Assembly: GCF_030209375.1 (NCBI RefSeq)
Contig: NZ_JARVSC010000003.1
Span: forward strand, 434,001-498,000
Length of the DNA stretch: 64,000 bases
Reading direction: 5' to 3'
From: Plantibacter sp. ME-Dv--P-122b
Lineage (GTDB): Bacteria > Actinomycetota > Actinomycetes > Actinomycetales > Microbacteriaceae
The first letter of the stretch is position 1. The number at the start of each line of letters is the position of its first letter. This document shows, in pieces, positions 18,093 to 26,006 of the stretch. The notes beneath the pieces were generated by a model that was not told the origin of the DNA, searched no databases, and saw only the letters and a list, made by a program, of their open reading frames with translations. The position numbers were made by a program, and so were the translations under genes.

Positions 18093-18931
18093 GTCGTGGT
18101 CCTTCCGTGCGCCGTCCCGGCGCGGTCGGTGGTGGATTCCTGCGCGGCGAGCGCGGCTCGACGCAGCAGTTCGTCGGGTCTCGTGTCGATGCGGGCGACG
18201 GCCTCGTCGCTCAGGTACACCGGCCCGCCGGCGGCGAGTGTTCCGAGGAGCACCTGGGCGACCTTCACGGTCATCTCGGTGATCCGGAGGACCTCGGCCG
18301 CGCTCGATCCGAGGGCGAACATCCCGTGGTTCTGCAAGTACACGACCTTCGGCACCCGGCCGGTCGTGGCGAGCTGCTCGCGCAGCAGGCGGCGGACCGT
18401 GCGGGCGAGCTCGAGCCCGGGGTCGACGTACGGCACGAGCAGCGGATCGGTGCCGAGGACCACGATCTGGTCGGGGAAGAGCGAACCGCGGGTCAGGGCG
18501 TCGGCCGACGGTGAGCAGAGCAGCGCGTTGACCGGTACGGGATGGGTGTGGCCGACCGCGACGACGCCGGGCAGGTCGAGGCAGACGGCGTGGAGGATCG
18601 CCTCCACCGAGGGGCGCCGACCGTTCCCGGCGAGCGCCGCGGCGTCGAACAGCGCGGCCACCTCGGCATCGCCTCCAGTGCGGGAATCGACGAGGTCGAG
18701 CACCGGTCCGATCGCGAGACGGACCGCGTCCTCCGCGGTCGCCACGGCCATCGACGCGCCGCTCGCCTTCACGAGCATCGCCCGAGCACCGTCCTCGGTC
18801 AGGAGCAGGGAGGTGTTGCCCTCCGCCAGGAGCGCCCACGCCCGGTCTGCACGCCCGAGGTCGCGCGAGAAGGCGACGAAGCGGTCGAGGAGGTCCGTCT
18901 CGGCCTCAGATCGGTCGATGCGGTCGGTCAT
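18089..18931 (-). CDS. Class II aldolase/adducin-family (AraD/RhaD-like) aldolase
   Basis: The 280-residue protein has the zinc-dependent aldolase layout: LAEGNTS at 36-41, SGAS, Glu110 (PSVEAILHA) as the likely acid/base, HTH at 128-130 and a third His at 202 (QNHG) as metal ligands. Related enzymes split L-rhamnulose or L-fuculose 1-phosphate into DHAP and lactaldehyde, or epimerise ribulose 5-phosphate. The rhamnulokinase-like gene directly upstream (ATGA overlap at 18928-18931) makes a ketose-1-phosphate the probable substrate. Confidence 0.87.
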   Translation of the reverse strand: MTDRIDRSEAETDLLDRFVAFSRDLGRADRAWALLAEGNTSLLLTEDGARAMLVKASGASMAVATAEDAVRLAIGPVLDLVDSRTGGDAEVAALFDAAALAGNGRRPSVEAILHAVCLDLPGVVAVGHTHPVPVNALLCSPSADALTRGSLFPDQIVVLGTDPLLVPYVDPGLELARTVRRLLREQLATTGRVPKVVYLQNHGMFALGSSAAEVLRITEMTVKVAQVLLGTLAAGGPVYLSDEAVARIDTRPDELLRRAALAAQESTTDRAGTAHGRTTT

Positions 18932-20400
18932 GTCGGTGTCCGCTCCTGGTCGTGGTCGTCGTGATCGTCGTGACCGTGGCGGTAGACCGCGTCGAGCGAC
19001 GGCGCGTGACCGGCTGCGACGAGTTGCACGGCCAGGTTGCCGAGCGCCGAGGCCTCTGCCGGACCGGCGGTGACGGGGAGGCCGGTCCGCGCCGCCGTGC
19101 GGGTGCACAGGAGTCGGTTGCGCGATCCGCCACCGACGATGCGGACCGAACGGATCGTCACGCCGGTGATCGCCTCGCAGGCCCGGGCCGTCTCGGCGTA
19201 GGCGGCCGCGAGACTCTCGACGATGCTGCGCACCGTGGCGGCCCGTCCGCTCGGCGGACGCTGTCCGGTCTCCCGGCAGAGCGTCGCGATCCGTTCCGGC
19301 ATGTCACCCGGGACGAGCAGTCGCGGGTCGGCGACGTCGAACACGGCGGGCGGGTCATCCGCGTCCGCCTGCGCCTCCGCCACGCCCGACACGAGACCGA
19401 CGAGGTCGACCGCGCTCCCGTCCTCGGCGGACCAGGCGCGGGCGCACTCCGTGAGCAGCCACATCCCCGCCAGGTTGCGGAGGAGCAGTGAGGAACCGGC
19501 GACACCGGCCTCGTTGGTGAAGCCGGCGGTCCGCGCGTGCTCGGTGAGCACCGGTTCGGGCAGGCACACTCCGACGAGGGACCAGCTGCCACTCGAGACG
19601 AGGAGCTCCGCGCCGTCCGGGCGGGCGAAGGCGAGCGCGGACGCGGTGTCGTGCTCGGCGACGCGGTGGACCGGGATCGGCACGCTCGATCCGAGACGCG
19701 CCGTGACCTCCGGCGTCGTCGGGCCGGCGACCGTCCCCGGTCCGACCACGGGAGGGAAGTCGAAGCCGTCGAGACCCCAGCGACGGATGAGCTCGACCGC
19801 CCAGTCGCCGGTGCCCTGATCGAGCAGTTGCGTCGTCGAGGCGATCGTGCGCTCCGCTCCGACGACGCCCGTGAGCAGCCACACCCAGAGGTCCGGGACG
19901 AGCAACACGGTCGGGCGATCACCGTCGGCTCGGCGGACGTCGAGCTCCTCTGCGCGGGACCGGAGCTGGTACGAGGTGTTGATGGTCTGCTCCAGCACGC
20001 CGGTGACCGCGTAGGCCGTCGCGGCGTCGACGAGCACGGCGGCACGGGCCGGTCCGTCGGCGTCGGCGCCGCGGTGATGCGGCACGGTCGGGACCGCCGT
20101 CCCGGTGCCGGCAGTCAAGAGCGCCACGTCGACGCCCCAACTGTCGACTCCGATCCCGTCGAGCACACCGCCCGCGGTCTCTGCGATCCGGACGGCCTCC
20201 GCGAGCCCGACGAGGGTCTGCTCGAACAGGCGCTCCGCATCCCACCGGAGCCGCCCGTCTTGCGTGATCGGGCCGTTCGGGAACCGGTGCACCTCGGTGA
20301 GCTCCAAGCGGCCGTCGACCCAGCGCCCGAGCATGACGCGACCGCTCGACGCACCGAGGTCCACAGCGGCGTGGAAGCGAGGAACGGCCTGATCGATCAT
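18928..20400 (-). CDS. Rhamnulokinase-like FGGY kinase
   Basis: The 490-residue FGGY kinase has the rhamnulokinase pattern: HAAVDLGASSGRVMLGRW at the N-terminus, HRFPNG, DGIGVDSWGVDVALL, TINTSYQL, PDLWVWLLTG and VSSGSWSLVG in the ATP-binding half, with IVGGGSRNRLLC near the C-terminus. The expected product is a ketose 1-phosphate. No rhamnose isomerase is nearby, and two SDRs are, so the ketose may come from polyol oxidation rather than aldose isomerisation. The His/Asp-rich tail (HGHDDHDDHDQ) is unusual. Start ATG 20400 overlaps the PfkB stop. Confidence 0.87.
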   Translation of the reverse strand: MIDQAVPRFHAAVDLGASSGRVMLGRWVDGRLELTEVHRFPNGPITQDGRLRWDAERLFEQTLVGLAEAVRIAETAGGVLDGIGVDSWGVDVALLTAGTGTAVPTVPHHRGADADGPARAAVLVDAATAYAVTGVLEQTINTSYQLRSRAEELDVRRADGDRPTVLLVPDLWVWLLTGVVGAERTIASTTQLLDQGTGDWAVELIRRWGLDGFDFPPVVGPGTVAGPTTPEVTARLGSSVPIPVHRVAEHDTASALAFARPDGAELLVSSGSWSLVGVCLPEPVLTEHARTAGFTNEAGVAGSSLLLRNLAGMWLLTECARAWSAEDGSAVDLVGLVSGVAEAQADADDPPAVFDVADPRLLVPGDMPERIATLCRETGQRPPSGRAATVRSIVESLAAAYAETARACEAITGVTIRSVRIVGGGSRNRLLCTRTAARTGLPVTAGPAEASALGNLAVQLVAAGHAPSLDAVYRHGHDDHDDHDQERTPT

Positions 20401-21401
20401 GGCGTCGTCGTCTCGTCGCGCGGTGGCGTGGCCGGTTCGCTGAGCGGCGTCGTCGGGTCGGGGTCCTGGACGGCGACCGGTGTCGTCAACGCCTCGAGCG
20501 AGGTGAGGACGGTCGTCGCGCTCGACACGGCGAGTGCACCCCAGGCGGCGGCCGACGCGACCGCGGCCGCCGGGTCGTCCCGTCCGTCCTCGCCGTGGAG
20601 TCCGACGAGGAATCCGGCCAACGAGGCGTCGCCGGCACCGGCCGTGTTCACGACCGTGGCTGCGACGTGCGCGTGCCACAGCCCCGCGGCGGTGCGGAGG
20701 AGCGCCCCGTCGGCCCCCATGCTCACGTAGACGAGGTCGCAGCCGGCACGGTGCAGTTCGTCGGCGGCGGACGCGACATCGCCGATCGTCAGCAGCTCAC
20801 GGCCGGTGAGCTCGGCGAGCTCGTGCGCGTTCGGCTTGAGCAGGTGGACGAGGTCGAGGTTCGCGACGGCGGTCTCGAGCGCCGCACCCGCGGTGTCGAC
20901 GGCCACGCGCGCTCCCCGGTCACCCGCCTGCCGGAGCAACTGGAGGATGTCGACGAGGCCGGTGCCGCCCTGGACCGTCGGGATCGTGCCGGAGAGGACC
21001 AGCCAGTCCGCGCCGATCCGGTCGATCTCCGCACCGGAGGTCGCCACGACGGCGGCCCAGTCCTCGGCGCGCAGCGGGATCGCCGGTTCGTTGACCTTGG
21101 TCGTCCCGGTCGCCGCGTCCAGGATGGTCGTGTTGACTCGCGTCCGCCCGTCGGTCGGGACAACGGCGAGCAACGTCCGGAGTGCGGGGTCGTCTGCGAG
21201 GATCCGTCCGTCCGCACCCATCGGCACCACCGCACGGACCGGGAGCGGCGAGAGGGTGACCGCCCGCGCGACGTTGACGCCCTTGCCGCTCAGCTCGGTG
21301 GACACGCCCACCGCCCGGTTGACGTCGCCGAGTCGCAACCCGTCGACGCGGTAGGTCTGGTCGATCGCGGCCGCCGGCGTGACCGTGACGATGCCGCTCA
21401 T
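20397..21401 (-). CDS. PfkB-family sugar kinase (1-phosphofructokinase/LacC-like)
   Basis: The 334-residue protein shows the PfkB signatures: VTPAAAIDQTYRVDGLRLGDVNRA and LSGKGVNVARA at the N-terminus as in 1-phosphofructokinase and tagatose-6-phosphate kinase, LLKPNAHELAELTG in the centre, and NTAGAGDASLAGFL with the catalytic Asp. This FruK/LacC branch phosphorylates an already phosphorylated ketose. Here it could turn the ketose 1-phosphate made by the FGGY kinases into a 1,6-bisphosphate for the aldolase at 24727. The C-terminal 25 residues are Pro/Thr-rich. Both ends overlap neighbours by four bases. Confidence 0.87.
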   Translation of the reverse strand: MSGIVTVTPAAAIDQTYRVDGLRLGDVNRAVGVSTELSGKGVNVARAVTLSPLPVRAVVPMGADGRILADDPALRTLLAVVPTDGRTRVNTTILDAATGTTKVNEPAIPLRAEDWAAVVATSGAEIDRIGADWLVLSGTIPTVQGGTGLVDILQLLRQAGDRGARVAVDTAGAALETAVANLDLVHLLKPNAHELAELTGRELLTIGDVASAADELHRAGCDLVYVSMGADGALLRTAAGLWHAHVAATVVNTAGAGDASLAGFLVGLHGEDGRDDPAAAVASAAAWGALAVSSATTVLTSLEALTTPVAVQDPDPTTPLSEPATPPRDETTTP

Positions 21402-22183
21402 GCGTCCGCCCCGACCGTCTCGACGCGGACGCCGGTCGCGAGGAGGGCGTCGAGGGTCGGTTCGTCGACGCCGTGATGCACCACCGCCACGTCGAGACGG
21501 GCGGCCGGGACGGAGGCGGCGAGGCCGTCTGCGCCGAACGTCGCGGGGTCGCCCAGGAGCATCGCCGTGGACGCCAGCTCGACGGCCGACGCGACGACCG
21601 CCGCCTCCTCCGGAGAGGCGTGGAGCAGTCGGCCGTCCGCGGAGACACCGAGCGCCTCGACGACCGCGACGTCGAGGCGGAGGCCGGCGAGCTGCTCGCG
21701 CGCCCAGGCGCCGGTGAGGACGCCGCGCCCGTCCGCCGTTCCGCCGACGAGGTGGACGACGGCCGATTCCCCGGCAGCGGCAGCGGCCAGCGCCACCGGC
21801 ACCGAAGCGGTCACGATGACGGTCCCGGCGGTCGTCGCGAGGCCGGCGGCGAGCTCCTCGCAGGCCGAGCCCGCGCCGAGGAAGACCGCTGAGCCCGGGT
21901 CGACCAGGGTCAGCGCTTGCGCCGCGAGCGCACCGGACACCCCGGAGTCCTGGCCCGGGTCGAGGTCCGTGCGCACCGCCCCGCCGTGCGCGCGTCGGAG
22001 ACGTCCGTCGAGTTCGAGGACGCGGAGGTCGCGTCGGATCGTCTCCTCGGTCACGCCGAGGTCCGCTGCGAGCACGCCGACCTCGACCCGCCCGTCCTGG
22101 TCGAGTCGGGTGAGGATCTCCCGACGCCGGTCGTCCACCGAACTGGACGTGGCCGTCCCGCGGCCGCCGACGGAGGCGCTCAT
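21398..22183 (-). CDS. DeoR-family regulator DeoR-1 inside the operon
   Basis: The 261-residue protein has a DeoR helix-turn-helix at about 17-70 (RRREILTRLDQDGRVEV, then EETIRRDLRVLELDGRLRRAHGG) and a sugar-phosphate-sensing domain. The sensor domain is atypical: where family members have EEAxVKRA, this protein has PEEAAVVASA, so the basic residues that usually bind the effector phosphate are gone. ATG 22183 follows the kinase at 22180 with an ATGA overlap. It may sense an unusual ligand or work as a constitutive or partner regulator with DeoR-2 at 23902. Confidence 0.85.
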   Translation of the reverse strand: MSASVGGRGTATSSSVDDRRREILTRLDQDGRVEVGVLAADLGVTEETIRRDLRVLELDGRLRRAHGGAVRTDLDPGQDSGVSGALAAQALTLVDPGSAVFLGAGSACEELAAGLATTAGTVIVTASVPVALAAAAAGESAVVHLVGGTADGRGVLTGAWAREQLAGLRLDVAVVEALGVSADGRLLHASPEEAAVVASAVELASTAMLLGDPATFGADGLAASVPAARLDVAVVHHGVDEPTLDALLATGVRVETVGADA

Positions 22184-23769
22184 CGTTCCACCCCGACTCG
22201 GTCGTCGCGTTCGGACGCCGGACCGTCGGGGCTCGACTCCTCGGCCCGCCGTCGCCACCAGGGGCCGGTGGCCTCGACGAGCTCGTCGAACGCGGTTCCG
22301 ACCCCGGCCCAGTACGCGGCCGAGGCGCCCGTCGGCAGGACGGCGGGTGCGTGTCGGACGACGTCGCGCTGGGCCTGTTCCACCGACGGCAGGAGTCCGG
22401 TGGCGACCCCGGCGACGATCGCGGCGCCGAGGGCTCCGGCCTCCTCGGAGTCGACGACCGTCACGGGCGCCCGGAGCGCGTTGGCGACGAGCTGTACGTA
22501 CAGCGGCGACCGCGCGAGCCCGCCGCCGAGGACGATCGGCTCATCCCACCGGAATCGCTCGCCGAGCGCACGGGTGTGCCAGCGGTGCATGAGCACGATG
22601 CCCTCGAGGGCTCCGCGCAGGACGTGTGCCCGGGTGTGCCAGTCGCGGACGCCGGCGAGGGTGGCCGAGGCTCCGGCGCCGAGCGGCGAGTCCGATTGGA
22701 AGGGCAGGATGAGCGGCACCTGCTCCTCCGGCGGGAGGGCGGCGGCCTCGGCGATCAGCGCGTCGCGGCCGGTGGCGTCGGACACGCCCAGGAGCCGGAG
22801 CGTCCAGTCGAAGGAGGGCGATGCCGTCGCCGACGTGGACATCGCGATGCGCAGGTCCGGGGTGATCGAGAGGCGGGACTGCCACCGCGGGTCCACGTCG
22901 GGCTGGGTCGTCGTCACGCCGTTGGTGCTGAACGAGCCGGCCACGAGGGCGAGCCGCCCGGGGACGAGTGCGCCCATGCCGATCGACGAGGCCTGCACGT
23001 CGTGGAGTCCCGACACGACCGGTGTCCCGCTTGCGAGGCCCGTGACCGCGGCGGCCGCCGGCAGCACCGACCCGACGATCGTGCCGCTCGGGTTGATCGG
23101 CGGCAGCAGGCGGAGCAGTTCGGCGGGCAGGCCGTAGGCGTCGAGGACTTCGGCGCTCCAGGTGGCGGTCCCGACGTCCAGGAAGGAGGCGCAGGCGTCG
23201 GAGTAGTCGGTGGAGATCTCGCCGGTGAGCCGCAGGCGGACCACGTCCTTGCAGAAGAGCATCGCGTCTGCCTGCTCGACACGCTCCGGGTCGTGGCGGA
23301 GCAACCAGCGGAGGAGGTTGCCGGCGGCGCCCGGCGTCGGCAGCTGTCCGGAGCGTTCGAGCACCACGCGCAGCCGGTCCGGGTCAGCCGCGAGTTCGGC
23401 GGCCTCGACGTGCGCCCGGGAGTCCATCGCCGTGATGGCCGGGCCGACCGGCTCTCCGGCGGCGGTCACGAGGTGCAGGCCGTCGCCGTGGCCGGTGATC
23501 CCGACGGCGGCGACCAGGGCCGGGTCGACACCCGACGTCGCCATCACCTCCGACACCGCGTCGGCGACCGCGGCCCACAAGGCGTCCTGCGACCGCTCGG
23601 CGTGCCGGGCGACCGGGCGGTCGACGGGGCTCGCGCGGCGAGCGACCGCGACCGGCCGCAACCGCTCGTCGTGCAGGACGGCCTTGACGGCGGTCTGCCC
23701 GACGTCGATCCCGAGCAGGAACCGCGACCCCGACTCGTGGGGTGCGCTGTGCGGCCCGTGCTCAGCCAT
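22180..23769 (-). CDS. FGGY kinase of the L-xylulokinase/erythritol-kinase branch, first gene of the operon
   Basis: The 529-residue FGGY kinase reads FLLGIDVGQTAVKAVLHDE at the N-terminus, GITGHGDGLHLV, FCKDVVRLRLTG, GLHDVQASSIGMG and GGGLARSPLYVQLVANAL. This layout resembles LyxK (L-xylulokinase) and EryA (erythritol kinase) more than XylB. ATG 23769 was chosen because GGAAGG lies six bases upstream; an ATG 24 bases further out lacks such a site. The intergenic region to the divergent deoR-2 (23770-23901) should hold the promoter of the eight-gene operon. Confidence 0.86.
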   Translation of the reverse strand: MAEHGPHSAPHESGSRFLLGIDVGQTAVKAVLHDERLRPVAVARRASPVDRPVARHAERSQDALWAAVADAVSEVMATSGVDPALVAAVGITGHGDGLHLVTAAGEPVGPAITAMDSRAHVEAAELAADPDRLRVVLERSGQLPTPGAAGNLLRWLLRHDPERVEQADAMLFCKDVVRLRLTGEISTDYSDACASFLDVGTATWSAEVLDAYGLPAELLRLLPPINPSGTIVGSVLPAAAAVTGLASGTPVVSGLHDVQASSIGMGALVPGRLALVAGSFSTNGVTTTQPDVDPRWQSRLSITPDLRIAMSTSATASPSFDWTLRLLGVSDATGRDALIAEAAALPPEEQVPLILPFQSDSPLGAGASATLAGVRDWHTRAHVLRGALEGIVLMHRWHTRALGERFRWDEPIVLGGGLARSPLYVQLVANALRAPVTVVDSEEAGALGAAIVAGVATGLLPSVEQAQRDVVRHAPAVLPTGASAAYWAGVGTAFDELVEATGPWWRRRAEESSPDGPASERDDRVGVER

Positions 23770-23843
23770 CGGCGGCCTTCCGTTCGTCGTCATCGTCGTC
23801 GTCGGGTGCGCCCGATCATGTTGATCTTCGCACCGATCCCACC

Positions 23844-23875
23844 GAATCGGAAGGGATATCGGACAGATTCGGATA
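23844..23875. promoter_or_regulatory. Direct TCGGA repeats in the deoR-2/kinase divergent promoter region
   Basis: Three copies of (A/T)(A/T)TCGGA-like sequence (TCGGA at 23847, 23859 and 23869) are spaced by 12 and 10 bases, close to one helical turn. DeoR-family regulators often bind tandem short repeats, so this is the best candidate operator for DeoR-1 or DeoR-2. It sits about 30-55 bases before the deoR-2 start and 75-105 bases before the kinase start. Confidence 0.4.
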
Positions 23876-23901
23876 CGCTGGCCGGACCGGACGGAGCAGT
23901 C

Positions 23902-24672
23902 ATGTACCCAGCAGAGCGTCATGCCGCGATCCTCGCGGGCGCCCGCGACGGCGACGGTGCCCTGTCGGTCGCCGAGCTGAGCAGCCGACTCGGCGTCACC
24001 CCGGAGACCATCCGGCGCGACCTCGCGGTGCTCGAGCGACAGGGACTCGTCCGCCGCCACCACGGTGGCGCGGTCCTCGCCCGACGATCCGCGTTCGAGC
24101 CCAGTCTCCAACGACGCCGCGAGGGCGAACGCATCGAACGCGCCGCCGTCGCCCGGCTCGTCGTCGAGCAGCTCCCCGAGGAAGGAGTCGTCCTGCTCGA
24201 CTCCGGTGCGATGACCCTGGAGGTCGCCGCGCTCCTCCCCCACGCCAGCCGACTCCTCGTGGTCACGAACAGCCTGCCGATCGTCGCCCTACTCGGTGGT
24301 CGACCGCGGCTCACCGTGCTCGCCCTGCCCGGGCGGGTCCGCGCCGTCACGCAGGCGACGGTCGGCGCGTGGACCGTCGAACGGCTGTCGGGACTCCACG
24401 CCGACGTCGCCGTCCTCGGCGCCAACGGGGTGGGGCTCACCTCGGGTGCCACGACGACGCTGCCGGAGGAGGCCGAGGTGAAGCGGGCGATGCTCGGCAT
24501 CGCCAGACGACGTATCCTCGCCGTCACCGCCACGAAGTTCGGCGCCACCTCGTTCCACCGGGCCGCTGGGCTCGACGAGTTCGACCAGATCGTGACCGAC
24601 GACGGGCTCGACCCGGACACCGTCGAGGCGCTCGCCGAGACCGGTCCCGAACTGCTGCTGGCCACCACCTGA
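23902..24672 (+). CDS. DeoR-family regulator DeoR-2
   Basis: The 256-residue protein is a standard DeoR regulator. It starts MYPAERHAAILAG; the helix-turn-helix follows at about 20-55 (LSSRLGVTPETIRRDLAVLE, then HHGGAV). The C-terminal isomerase-like sensor shows LDSGAMTLEVAALL, VTNSLPIVALL, LGANGV and TLPEEAEVKRAM with the effector-binding Lys-Arg intact. It is divergent from the eight-gene operon and lies 54 bases before the class II aldolase gene, with which it is probably cotranscribed. The likely inducer is a sugar phosphate from that pathway. Confidence 0.9.
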   Translation: MYPAERHAAILAGARDGDGALSVAELSSRLGVTPETIRRDLAVLERQGLVRRHHGGAVLARRSAFEPSLQRRREGERIERAAVARLVVEQLPEEGVVLLDSGAMTLEVAALLPHASRLLVVTNSLPIVALLGGRPRLTVLALPGRVRAVTQATVGAWTVERLSGLHADVAVLGANGVGLTSGATTTLPEEAEVKRAMLGIARRRILAVTATKFGATSFHRAAGLDEFDQIVTDDGLDPDTVEALAETGPELLLATT

Positions 24673-24726
24673 CCATCCCCACCGGCACCGGGTCGATCGC
24701 CCGCGTGCACCCCGAGAGGAACCACC

Positions 24727-25545
24727 ATGACGCTCGTCTCCACCGCCGCGCTCCTCGACACGCAGCGCGCCGTGCTCGCCTTCAACGTCATCCAGCTCGA
24801 ACACGGCGAGGCGATCCTCCGCGGCGCCGAATTCGCGGGCCGGGGCGTCATCCTGCAGGTGTCCGAGAACGCGGCGAACTACCACGGCGGCCTCGCACCG
24901 ATCGGGCTCGCGAGCCTGGAGCTCGCCCGCGAGGCCGGCACCGCGACCGCCGTCCACCTCGACCATGCCGAGGATGAGACGCTCGTCGAGGAGGCGGTCC
25001 GGCTCGGATTCACCTCGGTCATGTTCGACGCGGCGACCCTCCCCGACGAGGAGAACCGCGAACGCACCGCAGCGGTCGCCCGCGCGGCTCAAGCTCAGGG
25101 CGTGTGGGTCGAGGCCGAGTTGGGGGCCATCGGCGGCAAGGGTGGAGCGCACACCCCTGGTGTCCGGACCGACCCTGGCGAGGCAGCGGCGTTCGTCGCC
25201 GGCACCGGCGTCGACGGCCTCGCGGTCGCGGTCGGCAGCTCGCACGCGATGACCTCCCGGAGCGCGACCCTCGACTTCGGGCTCATCCGGGAACTCGCCG
25301 CAGCCGTCCCTGTCCCGCTCGTCCTGCACGGCTCGAGCGGTGTGAGCGACGAGGACCTCGTGCGGGCGGTGGACGCGGGCATGCGCAAGATCAACATCTC
25401 GACGCACATCAACGGCGTCTTCACCCGAGCCGTCCGTGAGCGCCTCGAAGCGGATCCGTCCCTCGTCGACCCGCGGAAGTACCTCGGCCCGGCGCGCGAC
25501 GCGGTCGCCGCCGAGGTCGCGCGGCTCCTCACCCTCGTTGCGTAG
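24727..25545 (+). CDS. Class II fructose/tagatose-bisphosphate aldolase-like protein (KbaY/GatY type)
   Basis: The 272-residue zinc aldolase has HLDH at 77-80 (Asp79 the likely catalytic acid/base, His80 a zinc ligand), SVMFDAATLP, AELGAIGGKGG, the His ligand region LHGSSGV and KINISTHIN binding phosphate. Its short length and FNVIQLEHGEAIL start resemble GatY/KbaY and sugar-specific homologues rather than glycolytic FbaA. GAGAGG seven bases before ATG 24727 is a good ribosome site. In its setting it should cleave a ketohexose 1,6-bisphosphate made by the PfkB at 20397. Confidence 0.88.
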   Translation: MTLVSTAALLDTQRAVLAFNVIQLEHGEAILRGAEFAGRGVILQVSENAANYHGGLAPIGLASLELAREAGTATAVHLDHAEDETLVEEAVRLGFTSVMFDAATLPDEENRERTAAVARAAQAQGVWVEAELGAIGGKGGAHTPGVRTDPGEAAAFVAGTGVDGLAVAVGSSHAMTSRSATLDFGLIRELAAAVPVPLVLHGSSGVSDEDLVRAVDAGMRKINISTHINGVFTRAVRERLEADPSLVDPRKYLGPARDAVAAEVARLLTLVA

Positions 25546-25583
25546 GACTCGTCGCCGACCCGACGGTCAGTCGATCGAGCCGT

Positions 25584-25883
25584 TCACAACCAGTGGACGA
25601 TGTCCGGGTCCAGGCAGACCCCGCCGAGACCCTCGGTGGTGGTGACGCCGTCCGCGAACCGGATCACCACGGCCCGTCCCTCCATACGCACGTACTCGGC
25701 CCGGAGCCCGAGTCGGAACGGGACGTCGGTCGACGCGGTGGCCGCACGGCTCGCGCGTTCGGGGACCGTGATGACCAGGCGGTGGGCTCGCCCCGCTGCA
25801 TCGACGACCTCGGCCTCGATCCGTCCCGGAGCATCGTCGGACAGCCGGCGCACCGCGGTCGCCGCGACGATCACCTGGGTCAT
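25584..25883 (-). CDS. Hypothetical 99-residue protein
   Basis: The frame MTQVIVAATAVRRLSDDAPG to DPDIVHWL has a balanced residue mix and alternating beta-strand-like segments (HRLVITVPE, RLGLRAEYVRMEGRAVVIRFADG). This is unlike the Arg/Pro-rich antisense frames nearby, so I take it as coding. No family is recognised. It lies downstream of the ABC-transporter operon, beyond that operon's terminator, and converges on the class II aldolase gene. Confidence 0.5.
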   Translation of the reverse strand: MTQVIVAATAVRRLSDDAPGRIEAEVVDAAGRAHRLVITVPERASRAATASTDVPFRLGLRAEYVRMEGRAVVIRFADGVTTTEGLGGVCLDPDIVHWL

Positions 25884-25940
25884 GTCGCGATTCTCGCACC
25901 CCGTGGAGGGTGGCGTCGAGGCGGAGCTGCCGGACGCAGC

Positions 25941-25977
25941 GCGACGGCGCCGGAGCTCGAAGCTCCGACGCCGTCGC
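25941..25977 (-). terminator. Strong hairpin terminator of the sugar ABC operon
   Basis: A near-perfect long hairpin starts 30 bases after the binding-protein stop: outer 9-bp stem GCGACGGCG / CGCCGTCGC and inner 7-bp stem CGGAGCT / AGCTCCG around a CGA loop, with one mismatch between the stems. No U-tract follows, as is common in high-GC actinobacteria. Confidence 0.75.
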
Positions 25978-26006
25978 GGTCTGATGATGCGGGACGACCG
26001 GAAGGC

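Noticed and set aside
16485-19073. 862-codon open frame on the plus strand opposite the two SDR and aldolase genes
   Set aside because: Composition is Arg/Gly/Asp/Glu-rich with no domain, and the minus strand encodes recognisable SDR and aldolase proteins with ATGA junctions. It is an antisense shadow of high-GC codon bias.
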